This document shows, in pieces, positions 44,254 to 52,715 of a DNA stretch of 64,000 nt. The translations under genes were made by a program, and so were the position numbers. The DNA is from Starkeya sp. ORNL1 (lineage in GTDB: Bacteria; Pseudomonadota; Alphaproteobacteria; Rhizobiales; Xanthobacteraceae). The stretch is taken from the NCBI RefSeq assembly GCF_012971745.1, contig NZ_CP048834.1:4154001-4218000 (forward strand). Direction: 5' to 3'. Position 1 is the stretch's first letter, and each line of letters begins with the position of its first letter. The notes beneath the pieces are model-generated. The model was given only the letters and a program-made list of their open reading frames with translations. It was not told where the DNA came from and did not search any database.

Positions 44254-44372
44254 TCCCCCTCTCCCCGTTGGGGAGAGGGCTGGGGTGAGGGGTCTGCGCG
44301 GCGCCGCAATCGTGCTCCCCCTCACCGACCCGCTTCGCGGGCCACCTCTCCCCACCGGGGAGAGGGAGAGAT
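44254..44372. repeat. Palindromic intergenic repeat, family 1
   Basis: The element has outer CCCTCTCCCC-GTTG-GGGAGAGGG and CCTCTCCCC-ACCG-GGGAGAGG hairpins with CTCACC and CCGCTTCGCGG between. An inverted copy with the same parts is at 63506-63619. It lies between convergent genes (LysR and FAH hydrolase), where it can act as terminator on both strands. The family is widespread in rhizobial genomes. Confidence 0.85.
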
Positions 44373-44383
44373 AAGTCCGCTCT

Positions 44384-45253
44384 TCAAGCGTCGGCGATCG
44401 GGTTGCTCAGCGTGCCGATGCCGTCGACCTCAACCTCGACGATGTCGCCGGCCTTCATCCACACCGGCGGCGTGCGGGCATAGCCGACGCCGGAGGGCGT
44501 GCCGGTGGCGATCACGTCGCCGGGCTCCAGCGTCATGACCTCGGAGAGCAGCGAGACGGTGCGGGCGACGCTGAAGATCATGTCGGAGGTGTCGCTCTCC
44601 TGCATGACCTTGCCATTGAGCCGGGTGCGGATGCCGAGGCCGTGGGCGCCGGGCGGCAGGGCGTCGGCAGTGGCGATCACCGGGCCGAGCGGGCCGGTGG
44701 CGTCGAAATTCTTGCCGGCGGTCCACTGCGTCGACTTGCGCTGATAGTCGCGCACCGAAACATCGTTCATGAGGGTGTAGCCGAACACGTAGTCCAGCGC
44801 GTCGGCCTCGGCGACGTCGTGCGCGGTGCGGCCGATGACGATGGTGAGCTCGCACTCGTAGTCCAACTTCTCCGAGACGCGCGGGCGCAGCACCGGCGCG
44901 CCGGGCGCGACCAGCGAAGACTGCACGCGGATGAAGAAGGCCGGATAGTCGGGGATCGGATTGCCGCCTTCCTTGGCGTGCAGCGCGTAATTGAGCCCGA
45001 CGCAGAGGATCTTGCCGGGCTGCGGCACCGGCGGCAGCAGGCTGACCGAGGCGAGCGGCTGGCGCACCGAGGCGGGCGCTCCCGGCAGCGCGGCGGCGAT
45101 CCTGTCCTTCAGCGCCGGCCATTGCTCGATGAGGCCGATCATGTCGCCGGGCGCATCGCGCACGAGATCGCGGACCGCGATCACCTCGGTGCCCTCCACG
45201 ACGCCGACGGTGGGGACGCCGCCGTCGCGGCTGCGGAAACTGGCTAGATGCAT
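44384..45253 (-). CDS. Fumarylacetoacetate hydrolase family protein
   Basis: This is a 289-residue cytoplasmic enzyme. The N-terminal 70 residues form the FAH-associated domain, then the catalytic core: GKILCVGLNYALHAKEGG, LDYECELTIVIGR with the metal-binding acidic residues, YTLMNDVSVRDYQRK, and EPGDVIATGTPSGVGYARTPPVWMKAGD. Relatives cleave C-C bonds or decarboxylate acylpyruvates and 2-oxo-dienoates from aromatic or sugar-acid breakdown. It is divergent from the TIM-barrel gene of the organic-acid locus and probably belongs to that pathway. Confidence 0.92.
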   Translation of the reverse strand: MHLASFRSRDGGVPTVGVVEGTEVIAVRDLVRDAPGDMIGLIEQWPALKDRIAAALPGAPASVRQPLASVSLLPPVPQPGKILCVGLNYALHAKEGGNPIPDYPAFFIRVQSSLVAPGAPVLRPRVSEKLDYECELTIVIGRTAHDVAEADALDYVFGYTLMNDVSVRDYQRKSTQWTAGKNFDATGPLGPVIATADALPPGAHGLGIRTRLNGKVMQESDTSDMIFSVARTVSLLSEVMTLEPGDVIATGTPSGVGYARTPPVWMKAGDIVEVEVDGIGTLSNPIADA

Positions 45254-45432
45254 GGTCTGTCCTCGATTGGCGGCACATCGCTCCCACGGGCGAGCGCGGG
45301 GCGGCGGCGATCATAGGCAGTCCGCGTGCGCGGGCGAATGCCCAATTAGCCGATTGGTTTTCGCGGCGCAGCATCCATTTGCCGGCACCGTCGCTAATAT
45401 GCATTCACTTTTGGTCCGCAGGGGTGGCACGA

Positions 45433-46314
45433 TTGAGTGACGCGTTCCGATTGGCATTGCATAGCTGGACCACCGATACGACCCCGTTGCCGGCGGTGCT
45501 CGATGCCGCGCGCGTAGCCGGCTTCGATGCGGTCGAACTGCGCCGGCTCGATTTCGTCCGCTGCTTCGAAGCGGGCCAGAGCCGCGACGACGTGGTCGAG
45601 ACGATACGCACAGGTGGCATCCCGCTCGGCATCCTCGGCACCGAATATGGCTGGTTCTTCGTCGAGGGCGAGGAGCAGCGCCGGCTGTTCGACGTGCTGC
45701 GCGAGACCTGCGAGATTGCGGTCGAACTCGGCTGCGACATGCTCATGAGCGCGCCCGGCCAGGTCACCGGCACGGTGGCGCAGGCCATCGCGGCAACGAA
45801 GATTGCCGGCGACATCGTCGGCGAATATGGGCTGCGCCTTGCTCTGGAGTTCAATTCCCAGCACCCGGTGGTCAACAACACCAATGTGCTGCGCGAGATC
45901 GTGGCCGGCGCCGGGCATGCGCATTGCGGCCTGTTGCTCGATGCCTACCATCTGCAGCGCGGGCCGGGGATCGCGGCGGGCCTTGCCGGCGTGCGCGGCG
46001 AGGAGATCTTCGTCTTCCAGTACAGCGATGTCCCGCCGGTTCCCGAGGCTGGCGTGCGCCGCCCGGTCGATCGCCTGCCGCCCGGCGACGGCGTGGTCGA
46101 CTGGGACGAATTGTTCGGCCGGCTGCGTGACATGGACTATCGCGGCTATCTCTCCTACGAGGCGCCGAACCCGGTACTGTGGGAGCGCCCGGCCGTCGAG
46201 GTCGCCATCGAGGGCGTCGCCCGGACGCGCGCGCTGCTGGCCGGGGTGCCGTTTCCCACCATCGATTCATCTGCCGAGCGGAGCAGCAAAGATGTCCAAC
46301 GTCACCCTGGCTGA
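45433..46314 (+). CDS. Xylose-isomerase-like TIM barrel protein
   Basis: This is a 293-residue sugar phosphate isomerase/epimerase superfamily protein. I start it at TTG 45433 (LSDAFRLALHSW); the frame is open 18 codons further upstream, and AGGGG sits about ten bases before. Metal-binding positions are visible as E in LALEFNS, D in LLLDAYHL and E in SYEAPNP. Family members act as epimerases, isomerases or dehydratases such as IolE/IolI. The 3' end overlaps the GlcG-like gene by 23 bp, so they are co-translated. The substrate is unknown. Confidence 0.82.
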   Translation: MSDAFRLALHSWTTDTTPLPAVLDAARVAGFDAVELRRLDFVRCFEAGQSRDDVVETIRTGGIPLGILGTEYGWFFVEGEEQRRLFDVLRETCEIAVELGCDMLMSAPGQVTGTVAQAIAATKIAGDIVGEYGLRLALEFNSQHPVVNNTNVLREIVAGAGHAHCGLLLDAYHLQRGPGIAAGLAGVRGEEIFVFQYSDVPPVPEAGVRRPVDRLPPGDGVVDWDELFGRLRDMDYRGYLSYEAPNPVLWERPAVEVAIEGVARTRALLAGVPFPTIDSSAERSSKDVQRHPG

Positions 46315-46726
46315 GGCCGACACCATCATCGCTTCGGCCCTGGCCAAGGCCCGCGAGAACTCTTTCGAGCCGTTGACCGTGGTGGTGCTGGATGCCGGCG
46401 GCCATCTCGTCGCCGCCAAGCGCGAGGATGACAGCGGGATCCTGCGCTACGAGATCGCCTTCGGCAAAGCCTATGGCGCGCTTGGCTTCGGCTTCGGCTC
46501 GCGCACGCTGGCCGGCCGTGCCGCTAAGGTGCCGATGTTCTTCACCGCGGTCTCTGCCGCCGCCGAGGGCCGCATCGTGCCGGTGCCCGGTGGGGTCCTG
46601 GTCCGCAATGCGGCGGGGCGCGTCGTCGGTGCGGTCGGCATTTCCGGCGACACCGGGGACAATGACGAGGCCGCCGCGCTGCGCGGCATCGAGGCCGCCG
46701 GGCTGACCGCCGATCCCGGGGCGTGA
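46292..46726 (+). CDS. GlcG/HbpS-family small protein
   Basis: This is a 144-residue protein of the heme-degrading/GlcG domain family. Typical features are the LTVVVLDAGGHLVAAKREDDS segment, a central GKAYGALGFGFGSR, and the C-terminal GAVGISGDTGDNDE. It has no signal peptide. Members often sit in operons for breakdown of aromatic or hydroxy acids, where their role is unclear. Its start lies inside the end of the upstream TIM-barrel gene. Confidence 0.88.
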   Translation: MSNVTLAEADTIIASALAKARENSFEPLTVVVLDAGGHLVAAKREDDSGILRYEIAFGKAYGALGFGFGSRTLAGRAAKVPMFFTAVSAAAEGRIVPVPGGVLVRNAAGRVVGAVGISGDTGDNDEAAALRGIEAAGLTADPGA

Positions 46727-46728
46727 GG

Positions 46729-47454
46729 TTACGCCCGCACCGGCCCCTCGGTCGGGCCGGCGAGCAGGCGGGAGCGGATCGAGACCAGATGCGCGCGCAT
46801 GTGCTCGGCCGCCGCATTGGTGTCGTGGCGGATGATCGCCTCGCACACCACGTCGTGCTCGAGGAAGCTGACATGGTCGGCCGGCGGCGTGACGTCGGTG
46901 CGCAGCGTCTGCCACACCAGTGAGCGGCGCACCGCGTTCAGCGTTTCGAACAGCGTCATCAGGAGCTTGTTCTTGCTCGCAGCGGCAATCGCGTAATGCA
47001 GGCGATTGTCCCAGGATTCATACATGCCCCAGCTCTTGGCCTCGCGGCAGCGCCGGTTGCACAGGCGCAGTTCCGCGAAGTCCGAGCGCACGCCATGGAC
47101 GGCGGCGAGGCGCGCCAGCTCGGGTTCGATGGCGAGCCGCGCCTCCATGATCTGCACCGCGCTGGTGATGCTCGAGAGGAACTGCACGTCGTCGAGGTTC
47201 AGCACGGGCCGGGCGCCGATGAAGGTGCCGCGGCCGACATGGCGCCACACCTGGCCTTCCGATTCCAGCACGCCCATCGCCTTGCGCAATTCCGCGCGGG
47301 TGACGCCGAGCAACGCGCTCAACTCGCGCTCGGGCGGCAGGCGGTCGTTCAGGCCCAGCGCCTGTTCGCCGAGATAGGCGCGCAGGCGCAGCAGCGTGTC
47401 GCCGTTCGGACGAGGGGAAGGCTTTGAAGAAAGCGGCTCGGCGGACATGGTCAT
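46729..47454 (-). CDS. GntR family regulator, FadR/FCD type
   Basis: This is a 241-residue regulator with an N-terminal GntR winged helix (LNDRLPPERELSALLGVTRAELRKAMGVLESEGQVWRHVGRGTFI) and an all-helical FCD effector domain carrying the metal-ligand pattern R/D-x-FH with HDTNAAAEHMRAHL near the end. It is convergent, by only 2 bp, with the GlcG-like gene and divergent from the transport genes. That position suits a repressor of the whole organic-acid locus. Confidence 0.9.
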   Translation of the reverse strand: MTMSAEPLSSKPSPRPNGDTLLRLRAYLGEQALGLNDRLPPERELSALLGVTRAELRKAMGVLESEGQVWRHVGRGTFIGARPVLNLDDVQFLSSITSAVQIMEARLAIEPELARLAAVHGVRSDFAELRLCNRRCREAKSWGMYESWDNRLHYAIAAASKNKLLMTLFETLNAVRRSLVWQTLRTDVTPPADHVSFLEHDVVCEAIIRHDTNAAAEHMRAHLVSIRSRLLAGPTEGPVRA

Positions 47455-47636
47455 GGCGCGACCAATAGCACAATTGGCTGCGTTTGCCGTCTTCTCACAC
47501 GTTGCGTTTTCGGGTCAGTTTGCCGTCGGGTTGACGCTGAGACAGCCATGTCCGGAGCAAATTCTTCCGGCGGCCGGCATCAACACGACCAGAAACGAGC
47601 GAGAGGACCGCGCCGGGCGCGGTGGTGACGACACGC

Positions 47637-48632
47637 ATGACCAAGCTTCGACTGTCGCTGGCCTGCACGCAGACCGACCGCGCCGCGCCGCTGCTCGATG
47701 GCCGCATTGCCATTGAGGGCTGCGAGATCATCCCGCTGCCGGGCCAGACCCAGGACATCTTTCGCCGTACGCTCAGCGAGCAGGCGTTCGACATCGCCGA
47801 ACTGTCGATGTCGAGCCACATCGTGCAGTGCGGCCGCGGCGTCCAGGACTATGTCGGCGTGCCCGTCTTCCTGTCGCGCGCCTTCCGCCACGCCTCGCTC
47901 TATATCCGCACCGATCGCGGCATCGCCTCGCCCGCCGACCTCGCCGGGCGGACCATCGGCATCGAACAGTTCCAGCAGACCGTCGGCCTCTGGCTGCGTG
48001 GCATTCTTGCCGACCAGTATGGCGTGCGCACCCAGGATGTGAACTGGCGCACCGGTGGACTGGATGCGCCCGGCGGCGGCGAGCGTCTCGCGCTCAGCCT
48101 GCCGCCCGACATAAGGCTCGAGCCGATCGCGAAGGGCGACACCCTGAACGCCATGCTGGCCGACGGCCGGCTCGATGCGGTGATCGCGACGCGCCCGCCC
48201 TCCTGCTTCATGGCCGGAAGCGCGAACGTGGCGCGGATGTTCCCGGATTATCGCGCCGCCGAGATCGACTATTTCAGGGCCTCCGGCATGTTCCCGATCA
48301 TGCATGGCGTCGTGGTGCGCCGCAGCCTCGTCGACCAGAATCCCTGGCTGCCGGCCGAGGTGTTCCGCGCCTTCGCCAAGGCCAAGGCCTACGCGCTCAA
48401 CGAGCTGACGCTGATGAACGTGGCGCGCGTCAGCCTTGCCTGGATCGCCGAAGACGCTGCCGCGACGCGCGCCATACTCGGCAAGCAGATGTGGGCCTAT
48501 GGGCTGGAGGAGAGCCGGCACGAGCTTTCCGCCATGCTGCGCTACGCTGCCAATGACGGGCTCACCGCCGGCGAGATCGCGCCCGAGGCGCTGTTCCATC
48601 CCTCGACGCACAAGCTGCGCGACGAAGCCTGA
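47637..48632 (+). CDS. 4,5-dihydroxyphthalate-decarboxylase-like / ABC substrate-binding fold protein
   Basis: This is a 331-residue protein without a signal peptide. The fold is that of NMT1/PBP type II, and the sequence (LACTQTDRAAPLLDGRIAIEG; FDIAELSMSSHIVQCGRG; VPVFLSRAFRHASLYIRTDRG) matches the group that contains 4,5-dihydroxyphthalate decarboxylase. I prefer ATG 47637; GTG 47622 is an alternative. Being cytoplasmic and next to a TctCBA transporter, it is more likely an aromatic-acid decarboxylase-like enzyme than a transport component. The substrate is not established. Confidence 0.78.
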   Translation: MTKLRLSLACTQTDRAAPLLDGRIAIEGCEIIPLPGQTQDIFRRTLSEQAFDIAELSMSSHIVQCGRGVQDYVGVPVFLSRAFRHASLYIRTDRGIASPADLAGRTIGIEQFQQTVGLWLRGILADQYGVRTQDVNWRTGGLDAPGGGERLALSLPPDIRLEPIAKGDTLNAMLADGRLDAVIATRPPSCFMAGSANVARMFPDYRAAEIDYFRASGMFPIMHGVVVRRSLVDQNPWLPAEVFRAFAKAKAYALNELTLMNVARVSLAWIAEDAAATRAILGKQMWAYGLEESRHELSAMLRYAANDGLTAGEIAPEALFHPSTHKLRDEA

Positions 48633-48712
48633 CCCACCAAGCCGACCCATAAACCAAGCCGGCAAAAAAACTACCAAGGGACGAAACGCCAAACCAGAAC
48701 GGGAGGAAGATC

Positions 48713-49702
48713 ATGACCATGTCACGCCGGCTGCTGATCGCGGCCGTGTCGTCCGTCGCCATGCTCGGCATGCTGCCGGCCGGCGCCGGGGCCGCCGACT
48801 ATCCGACCAAGCCGATCCGCGTCGTGGTGCCGGTGCCGCCCGGCGGGCCGACCGACATCATCGCCCGCCTGGTCGCCGAAGGGTTGCAGAAGAAATGGGG
48901 CCAGCCGGTCGTCGTCGAGAACAAGCCCGGCGCCTCCGGCATCATCGCCAATGAGGATGTCGCCGCCGCCGCGGCGGACGGCCACACCGTGCTGGTCGGC
49001 AATGTCTCGACCAACGCCATTAATGTCGCCGCGTATCCCGACCGCAAGGCGGCGGCCAGCCTGATCCCGGTAACCAATCTGATCCAGGTGCCCGGCGTGT
49101 TCGTCGGCAATTCCACCGTGCCGGCAAACTCGGCGAAGGAGCTGATCGAGGGCATGCGCTCCGGCGCCATCAAGAGCCTCAAATACGGCTCGCCCGGCAT
49201 CGGCACCTATCCGCAGCTCGACGCCCTGATGCTGTTCAAGAAGGAAGGGGTGAAGGCGACCCACATTCCCTACAAGGGCGCCGCGCAGATCCTGCCCGCC
49301 TTGCTGGCCAACGAGATCCAGGTCGAGTTCCTGAATGAATCGACCGCGATCGGCCAGATCAAGGACGGCAAGCTGAAGCCCTATGCCGTCACCTGGACCG
49401 AGCGGCTGCCGGAGCTTGCGGATGTGCCGACCATGACCGAGCTCGGCTATGCCGGCATCGGCACCTCGGCCTGGCACGCCATGTTCGTCACCGGCGGCAC
49501 GCCGCAGGCGGTGGTCGACAAGCTGCATGGCGGCGTGGTCGAGGTGCTGGCCGATCCGGACATCAGGCAGAAGACCGCCAACCAGTATCTCAAGCTGGTG
49601 CCGAGCAAGTCGGCCGCCGATTTCGCCGGCTTCGTCAAGGCGGAGACGGCCAAGTGGGGCACGGTGCTCGCCGAGAACGAGATCAAGCTGCCGGGGCAGT
49701 AG
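48713..49702 (+). CDS. Tripartite tricarboxylate transporter binding protein (Bug/TctC)
   Basis: This is a 329-residue periplasmic protein with signal peptide residues 1-28 ending AGAA. It has the Bug-family opening YPTKPIRVVVPVPPGGPTDIIARLVAEGLQKKWGQPVVVENKPGASG split over about residues 29-75, then IPYKGAAQILPALLANEIQ and the C-terminal pattern typical of Bordetella uptake genes. GGGAGGAAG precedes ATG 48713. It delivers a carboxylate to the TctAB channel encoded just downstream. Confidence 0.93.
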   Translation: MTMSRRLLIAAVSSVAMLGMLPAGAGAADYPTKPIRVVVPVPPGGPTDIIARLVAEGLQKKWGQPVVVENKPGASGIIANEDVAAAAADGHTVLVGNVSTNAINVAAYPDRKAAASLIPVTNLIQVPGVFVGNSTVPANSAKELIEGMRSGAIKSLKYGSPGIGTYPQLDALMLFKKEGVKATHIPYKGAAQILPALLANEIQVEFLNESTAIGQIKDGKLKPYAVTWTERLPELADVPTMTELGYAGIGTSAWHAMFVTGGTPQAVVDKLHGGVVEVLADPDIRQKTANQYLKLVPSKSAADFAGFVKAETAKWGTVLAENEIKLPGQ

Positions 49703-49736
49703 GTCTAGCGAGGCACGTCAGAGCCTTACTCGCACA

Positions 49737-49856
49737 GAACCACGTCATCCTGAGGTGCCGCGAAGCGGCCTCGAAGGATGCCCATCCCCAATGACGGCCT
49801 GCTGTTTCAACATCCTTCGAGGCTCGCTGCGCTCGCACCTCAGGATGACGTGGTTC
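49737..49856. repeat. Palindromic intergenic repeat, family 2, copy a
   Basis: Its ends are a perfect 21-bp inverted repeat (49737-49757 and 49836-49856, core CATCCTGAGGTG). Inside, CCTCGAAGGATG and CATCCTTCGAGG form a second inverted pair. Related copies are at 51855-51963 and 58238-58350. It lies between the tctC and tctB genes, where it could reduce read-through. Confidence 0.88.
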
Positions 49857-49881
49857 CAAGTTCGGATTACGGGAGACCACC

Positions 49882-50331
49882 ATGCTCTCGCGCGACTATC
49901 GCGACATCGTCACGGGAGCGGTGCTCACGCTCGCCGGGCTCATCTATGCCGGCTATGCAGCGATGAAGTACGACACCGGCACCATCAGCGAGATGGGCCC
50001 GGGCATGTTCCCGCTCGGGCTCGGCCTGATGCTGGCCGGGTTCGGCGTGGTGATCGCGCTGCCGGCGCTCAGGCGGGTCGGCGAGCCGGTTGAGGTCGAA
50101 TGGCGGCAGGCGGTCGCCGTGGTTGCCAGCATCGTCGTCTTCGGCCTGCTGATCCGCCCGTTCGGCCTGGTGCCGGCGGTGATCGCGCTCACTTTGGTCG
50201 CCACGCTCGGCGACGACAAGCTCGGCCTGCGTGGCGCACTGCTGCTCGCCGCCGGAGTGACGGCGATGGCGGCGCTGATCTTCGTGGTCGGCCTCGGCAT
50301 GCTGATCCCACTGGCGCGGTGGCCGCTATGA
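49882..50331 (+). CDS. tctB: Tripartite tricarboxylate transporter small subunit TctB
   Basis: This is a 149-residue inner-membrane protein with four helices and the family's MGPGMFPLGLGLMLAGFGVVIAL segment. ATG 49882 is preceded by GGGAG. Its stop overlaps the tctA start (ATGATG/TGA), so the two are translationally coupled. It forms the small membrane component of the secondary carboxylate importer. The substrate is presumably an aromatic or other carboxylate used by the neighbouring enzymes. Confidence 0.9.
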   Translation: MLSRDYRDIVTGAVLTLAGLIYAGYAAMKYDTGTISEMGPGMFPLGLGLMLAGFGVVIALPALRRVGEPVEVEWRQAVAVVASIVVFGLLIRPFGLVPAVIALTLVATLGDDKLGLRGALLLAAGVTAMAALIFVVGLGMLIPLARWPL

Positions 50332-51848
50332 TGGACGTATTCGCGACGCTCAGCGGCAATATCGGTATCGGGCTCGCCACCGCCTTCAGCCCGGCAAACC
50401 TGCTCTACTGCTTCATCGGCGTGTTCGCCGGCATGCTGGTCGGCGTGCTGCCCGGCATCGGCGCGGTGGCGGCGATGTCGATGCTGTTCCCGCTGACCCT
50501 CAACCTGGCGCCGACCTCGGCGCTGATCCTGCTCGCCGGCATCTGGTACGGCACCGCCTATGGCGGCTCGACCGCGGCGATCCTGCTCAATGTGCCGGGC
50601 TCAACCTCCTCGGCGGTGGCCTGCCTCGACGGCTATCCGATGGCCAAGCAAGGCCGCGCCGGCATCGCACTGATGATGACGACGGTCGGCTCCTTTTTCG
50701 GCGGTAGCGTCGGCATCCTGTTGATGATGCTGTTCTCGCCGGTGATCGTCGGCTACGCGATGGAATTCACCTCGGCCGAGTATTTCGCGCTGATGACGCT
50801 CGGCCTCGTCGCCGCCTCCACAGTGGCCGGCGAATCGGTGGTGAAGAGCCTTGCCATGGTGGTGCTCGGCATCATGTTCGGCACGGTCGGCATCGACGTC
50901 TATACCGGCGGCGAGCGCTTCACCTTCGGCCAAGCGAGCCTTTATGACGGCATCAGCATCGCGGCATTGGCGATGGGGCTGTTCGGCGTCTCCGAAGTCA
51001 TCACCAGCATCCGCGCCGTGCACGGCGCGGATATCCGCAGCAAGTCGATCACGCTGCGCTCCATGATCCCCGGCCGGGACGACGTGAGGCGCTCGATGAT
51101 GCCGATGGTGCGCGGCACCGCCATCGGCTCCTTCTTCGGCGCGCTGCCCGGCACCGGACCGGCGATCGCGGCGTTCCTGTCCTATGCGGTGGAGAAACGG
51201 GTGGCGCGCGAGCCGGAGCGCTTCGGCAAGGGCGCGATCGAGGGCGTGGTGGCCCCGGAGACCGCGAACAATGCCGCGGACCAGACCGCCTTCATCCCCA
51301 CCATGACCCTCGGCATTCCCGGCAGCGCCACCATGGCGATCATGCTCGGGGCGCTGATGATCCAGGGCATCACGCCGGGCCCGAAGCTGATGAGCGAGCA
51401 CCCAGACATTTTCTGGGGGCTGGTGATGAGCTTCTGGATCGGCAATCTCATACTGGTGGTGCTGAACATCCCGCTGATCGGGCTGTGGGTGCGCATCCTC
51501 ACCGTGCCGTACCAGCTGCTCTATCCGGCGATCCTGATGTTCGTGTGCATCGGCGTCTACACCGTCAACACCAATACCTTCGACGTGTGGATGGTCGTGC
51601 TGTTCGGCGTGCTCGGCTATGCGATGCGCATCGCCGATTTGCCGGCGGCGCCGGTGCTGCTCGGCTTCGTGCTGGGGCCGATGATGGAGGAGCATTTCCG
51701 CCGCACCATGCTGGTGGCCGACGGCGATTTCCTGGCGCTGTTCCACCGCCCGGTCAGCGGCGTGGTGCTGGGACTGACGATCGCGATCCTCGCCTGGGGG
51801 CTGTGGAACACGCTGCGCCTGCACCGGGCGCGTCCCGCGTCACCATAA
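50328..51848 (+). CDS. tctA: Tripartite tricarboxylate transporter large permease TctA
   Basis: This is a 506-residue inner-membrane permease with about 10-12 helices. Family landmarks are FAGMLVGVLPGIGAVAAMSMLFPL near residue 35, a STAAILLNVPGSTSSAVACLDGYPM region, GALPGTGPAIAAFLSYAVEKR and APETANNAADQTAFIPTMTLGIPGSATMAIMLG. It starts at ATG 50328 (or the adjacent ATG 50331) within the end of tctB. It uses the ion gradient to bring in the carboxylate captured by the Bug protein. Confidence 0.95.
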   Translation: MMDVFATLSGNIGIGLATAFSPANLLYCFIGVFAGMLVGVLPGIGAVAAMSMLFPLTLNLAPTSALILLAGIWYGTAYGGSTAAILLNVPGSTSSAVACLDGYPMAKQGRAGIALMMTTVGSFFGGSVGILLMMLFSPVIVGYAMEFTSAEYFALMTLGLVAASTVAGESVVKSLAMVVLGIMFGTVGIDVYTGGERFTFGQASLYDGISIAALAMGLFGVSEVITSIRAVHGADIRSKSITLRSMIPGRDDVRRSMMPMVRGTAIGSFFGALPGTGPAIAAFLSYAVEKRVAREPERFGKGAIEGVVAPETANNAADQTAFIPTMTLGIPGSATMAIMLGALMIQGITPGPKLMSEHPDIFWGLVMSFWIGNLILVVLNIPLIGLWVRILTVPYQLLYPAILMFVCIGVYTVNTNTFDVWMVVLFGVLGYAMRIADLPAAPVLLGFVLGPMMEEHFRRTMLVADGDFLALFHRPVSGVVLGLTIAILAWGLWNTLRLHRARPASP

Positions 51849-51854
51849 AAAGCG

Positions 51855-51963
51855 CCTCATGCTGAGGTGCGAGCAAAGCGAGCCTCGAAGGATGCTGAAG
51901 CAGATGGCGCTTGGCGTGAGCATCCTTCGAGGCCCGGCTGACGCCGGGCACCTCAGGATGAGG
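51855..51963. repeat. Palindromic intergenic repeat, family 2, copy b
   Basis: This shares the CCTCGAAGGATG/CATCCTTCGAGG inner pair and the CACCTCAGGATGAGG end of family 2, with one mismatch in the left end (CATGCTGAGGTG). It follows tctA, where it may end the transport transcript. Confidence 0.85.
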
Positions 51964-52083
51964 TCGCTGGGGGAGGTCGCTCCGCACCTGAAGGATTCGT
52001 GACAGCTTCCGCGCTGGACTTTCCCGGAGCGGTCGCTAGTCCAAGGCGCGACACACCCGTTTCCTCCATCACGGAGCTGCACC

Positions 52084-52584
52084 TTGTCCCTCTCCATCCA
52101 CGACGTCTCGGTCCCGGTCTTCGTCCGGGCCTTCGGCAATCTGTCGGCCATCCTCGACAAGGCGGTCGAGCACGCCAAGGCGAACGGCCTCGACGAGGCT
52201 GAACTCGTCAATGCGCGGCTCGCGCCGGATATGCTGACGCTGGCCGGCCAGATCCAGCGCGCCAGCGATTCCGCCAAGGGCGCCGGAGCGCGCCTTTCTG
52301 CTGGCGACAATCCGAGCTTCCCCGACACCGAGGCGACCTTCCCGGAATTGCAGGCGCGCATCACCAAGACCATCGATTATCTTAATGGCCTGCCGACGGC
52401 GGCGTTCGACGGCGCGCGCGACGTGACGATCCCGATCCGCCGCCAGCCGGTGACGATGAGCGGGCAGGCCTATCTGCTCACCTTCGCGCTGCCGAACTTC
52501 TTCTTCCACGTCACCACCGCCTACGACATCCTGCGCCACAAGGGCGTCGGCGTCGGCAAGATGGATTATCTCGGCAATTTCTGA
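52084..52584 (+). CDS. DUF1993 family protein
   Basis: This is a 166-residue cytoplasmic protein, all-helical in appearance. TTG 52084 follows GGAG at good distance. Typical DUF1993 segments are ARLAPDMLTLAGQIQRASDSAKGAGARLSAG, IPIRRQPVTMSGQAYLLTFALPNFFFHVTTAYDILRH and the ending MDYLGNF. The fold is related to the DinB/YfiT four-helix bundle, and the C-terminal HVTTAYDILRHKG histidines may bind metal. The function has not been determined. It stands alone before the mutasome cassette. Confidence 0.88.
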   Translation: MSLSIHDVSVPVFVRAFGNLSAILDKAVEHAKANGLDEAELVNARLAPDMLTLAGQIQRASDSAKGAGARLSAGDNPSFPDTEATFPELQARITKTIDYLNGLPTAAFDGARDVTIPIRRQPVTMSGQAYLLTFALPNFFFHVTTAYDILRHKGVGVGKMDYLGNF

Positions 52585-52645
52585 AGCCGGCTCCGGCGGC
52601 GCGCATCCTACGCGCCGCCGGGAAAATCTTCGGCAGAAGAGTCCG

Positions 52646-52681
52646 TTGACTCTTTTTCGTCGATGAGAACATATAGAGAAC
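52646..52681 (+). promoter_or_regulatory. LexA-controlled promoter of the mutasome
   Basis: GAAC-ATATAGA-GAAC at 52667-52681 is an exact match to the direct-repeat LexA box of alphaproteobacteria (GAAC-N7-GAAC or GTTC-N7-GTTC). A TTGACT -35 at 52646-52651 is followed at about 17 bp by an AT-rich -10 inside the box, so LexA binding would block the promoter. The imuA start is 35 bp downstream. Confidence 0.85.
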
Positions 52682-52715
52682 ATCAGAGATCGAAGAGGTT
52701 TTGGGAAGGGCATGC

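Noticed and set aside
49737..49856. CRISPR-like array from the CATCCTGAGG repeats
   Set aside because: These are single palindromic elements scattered between genes, with no regular spacing, spacers or cas genes.
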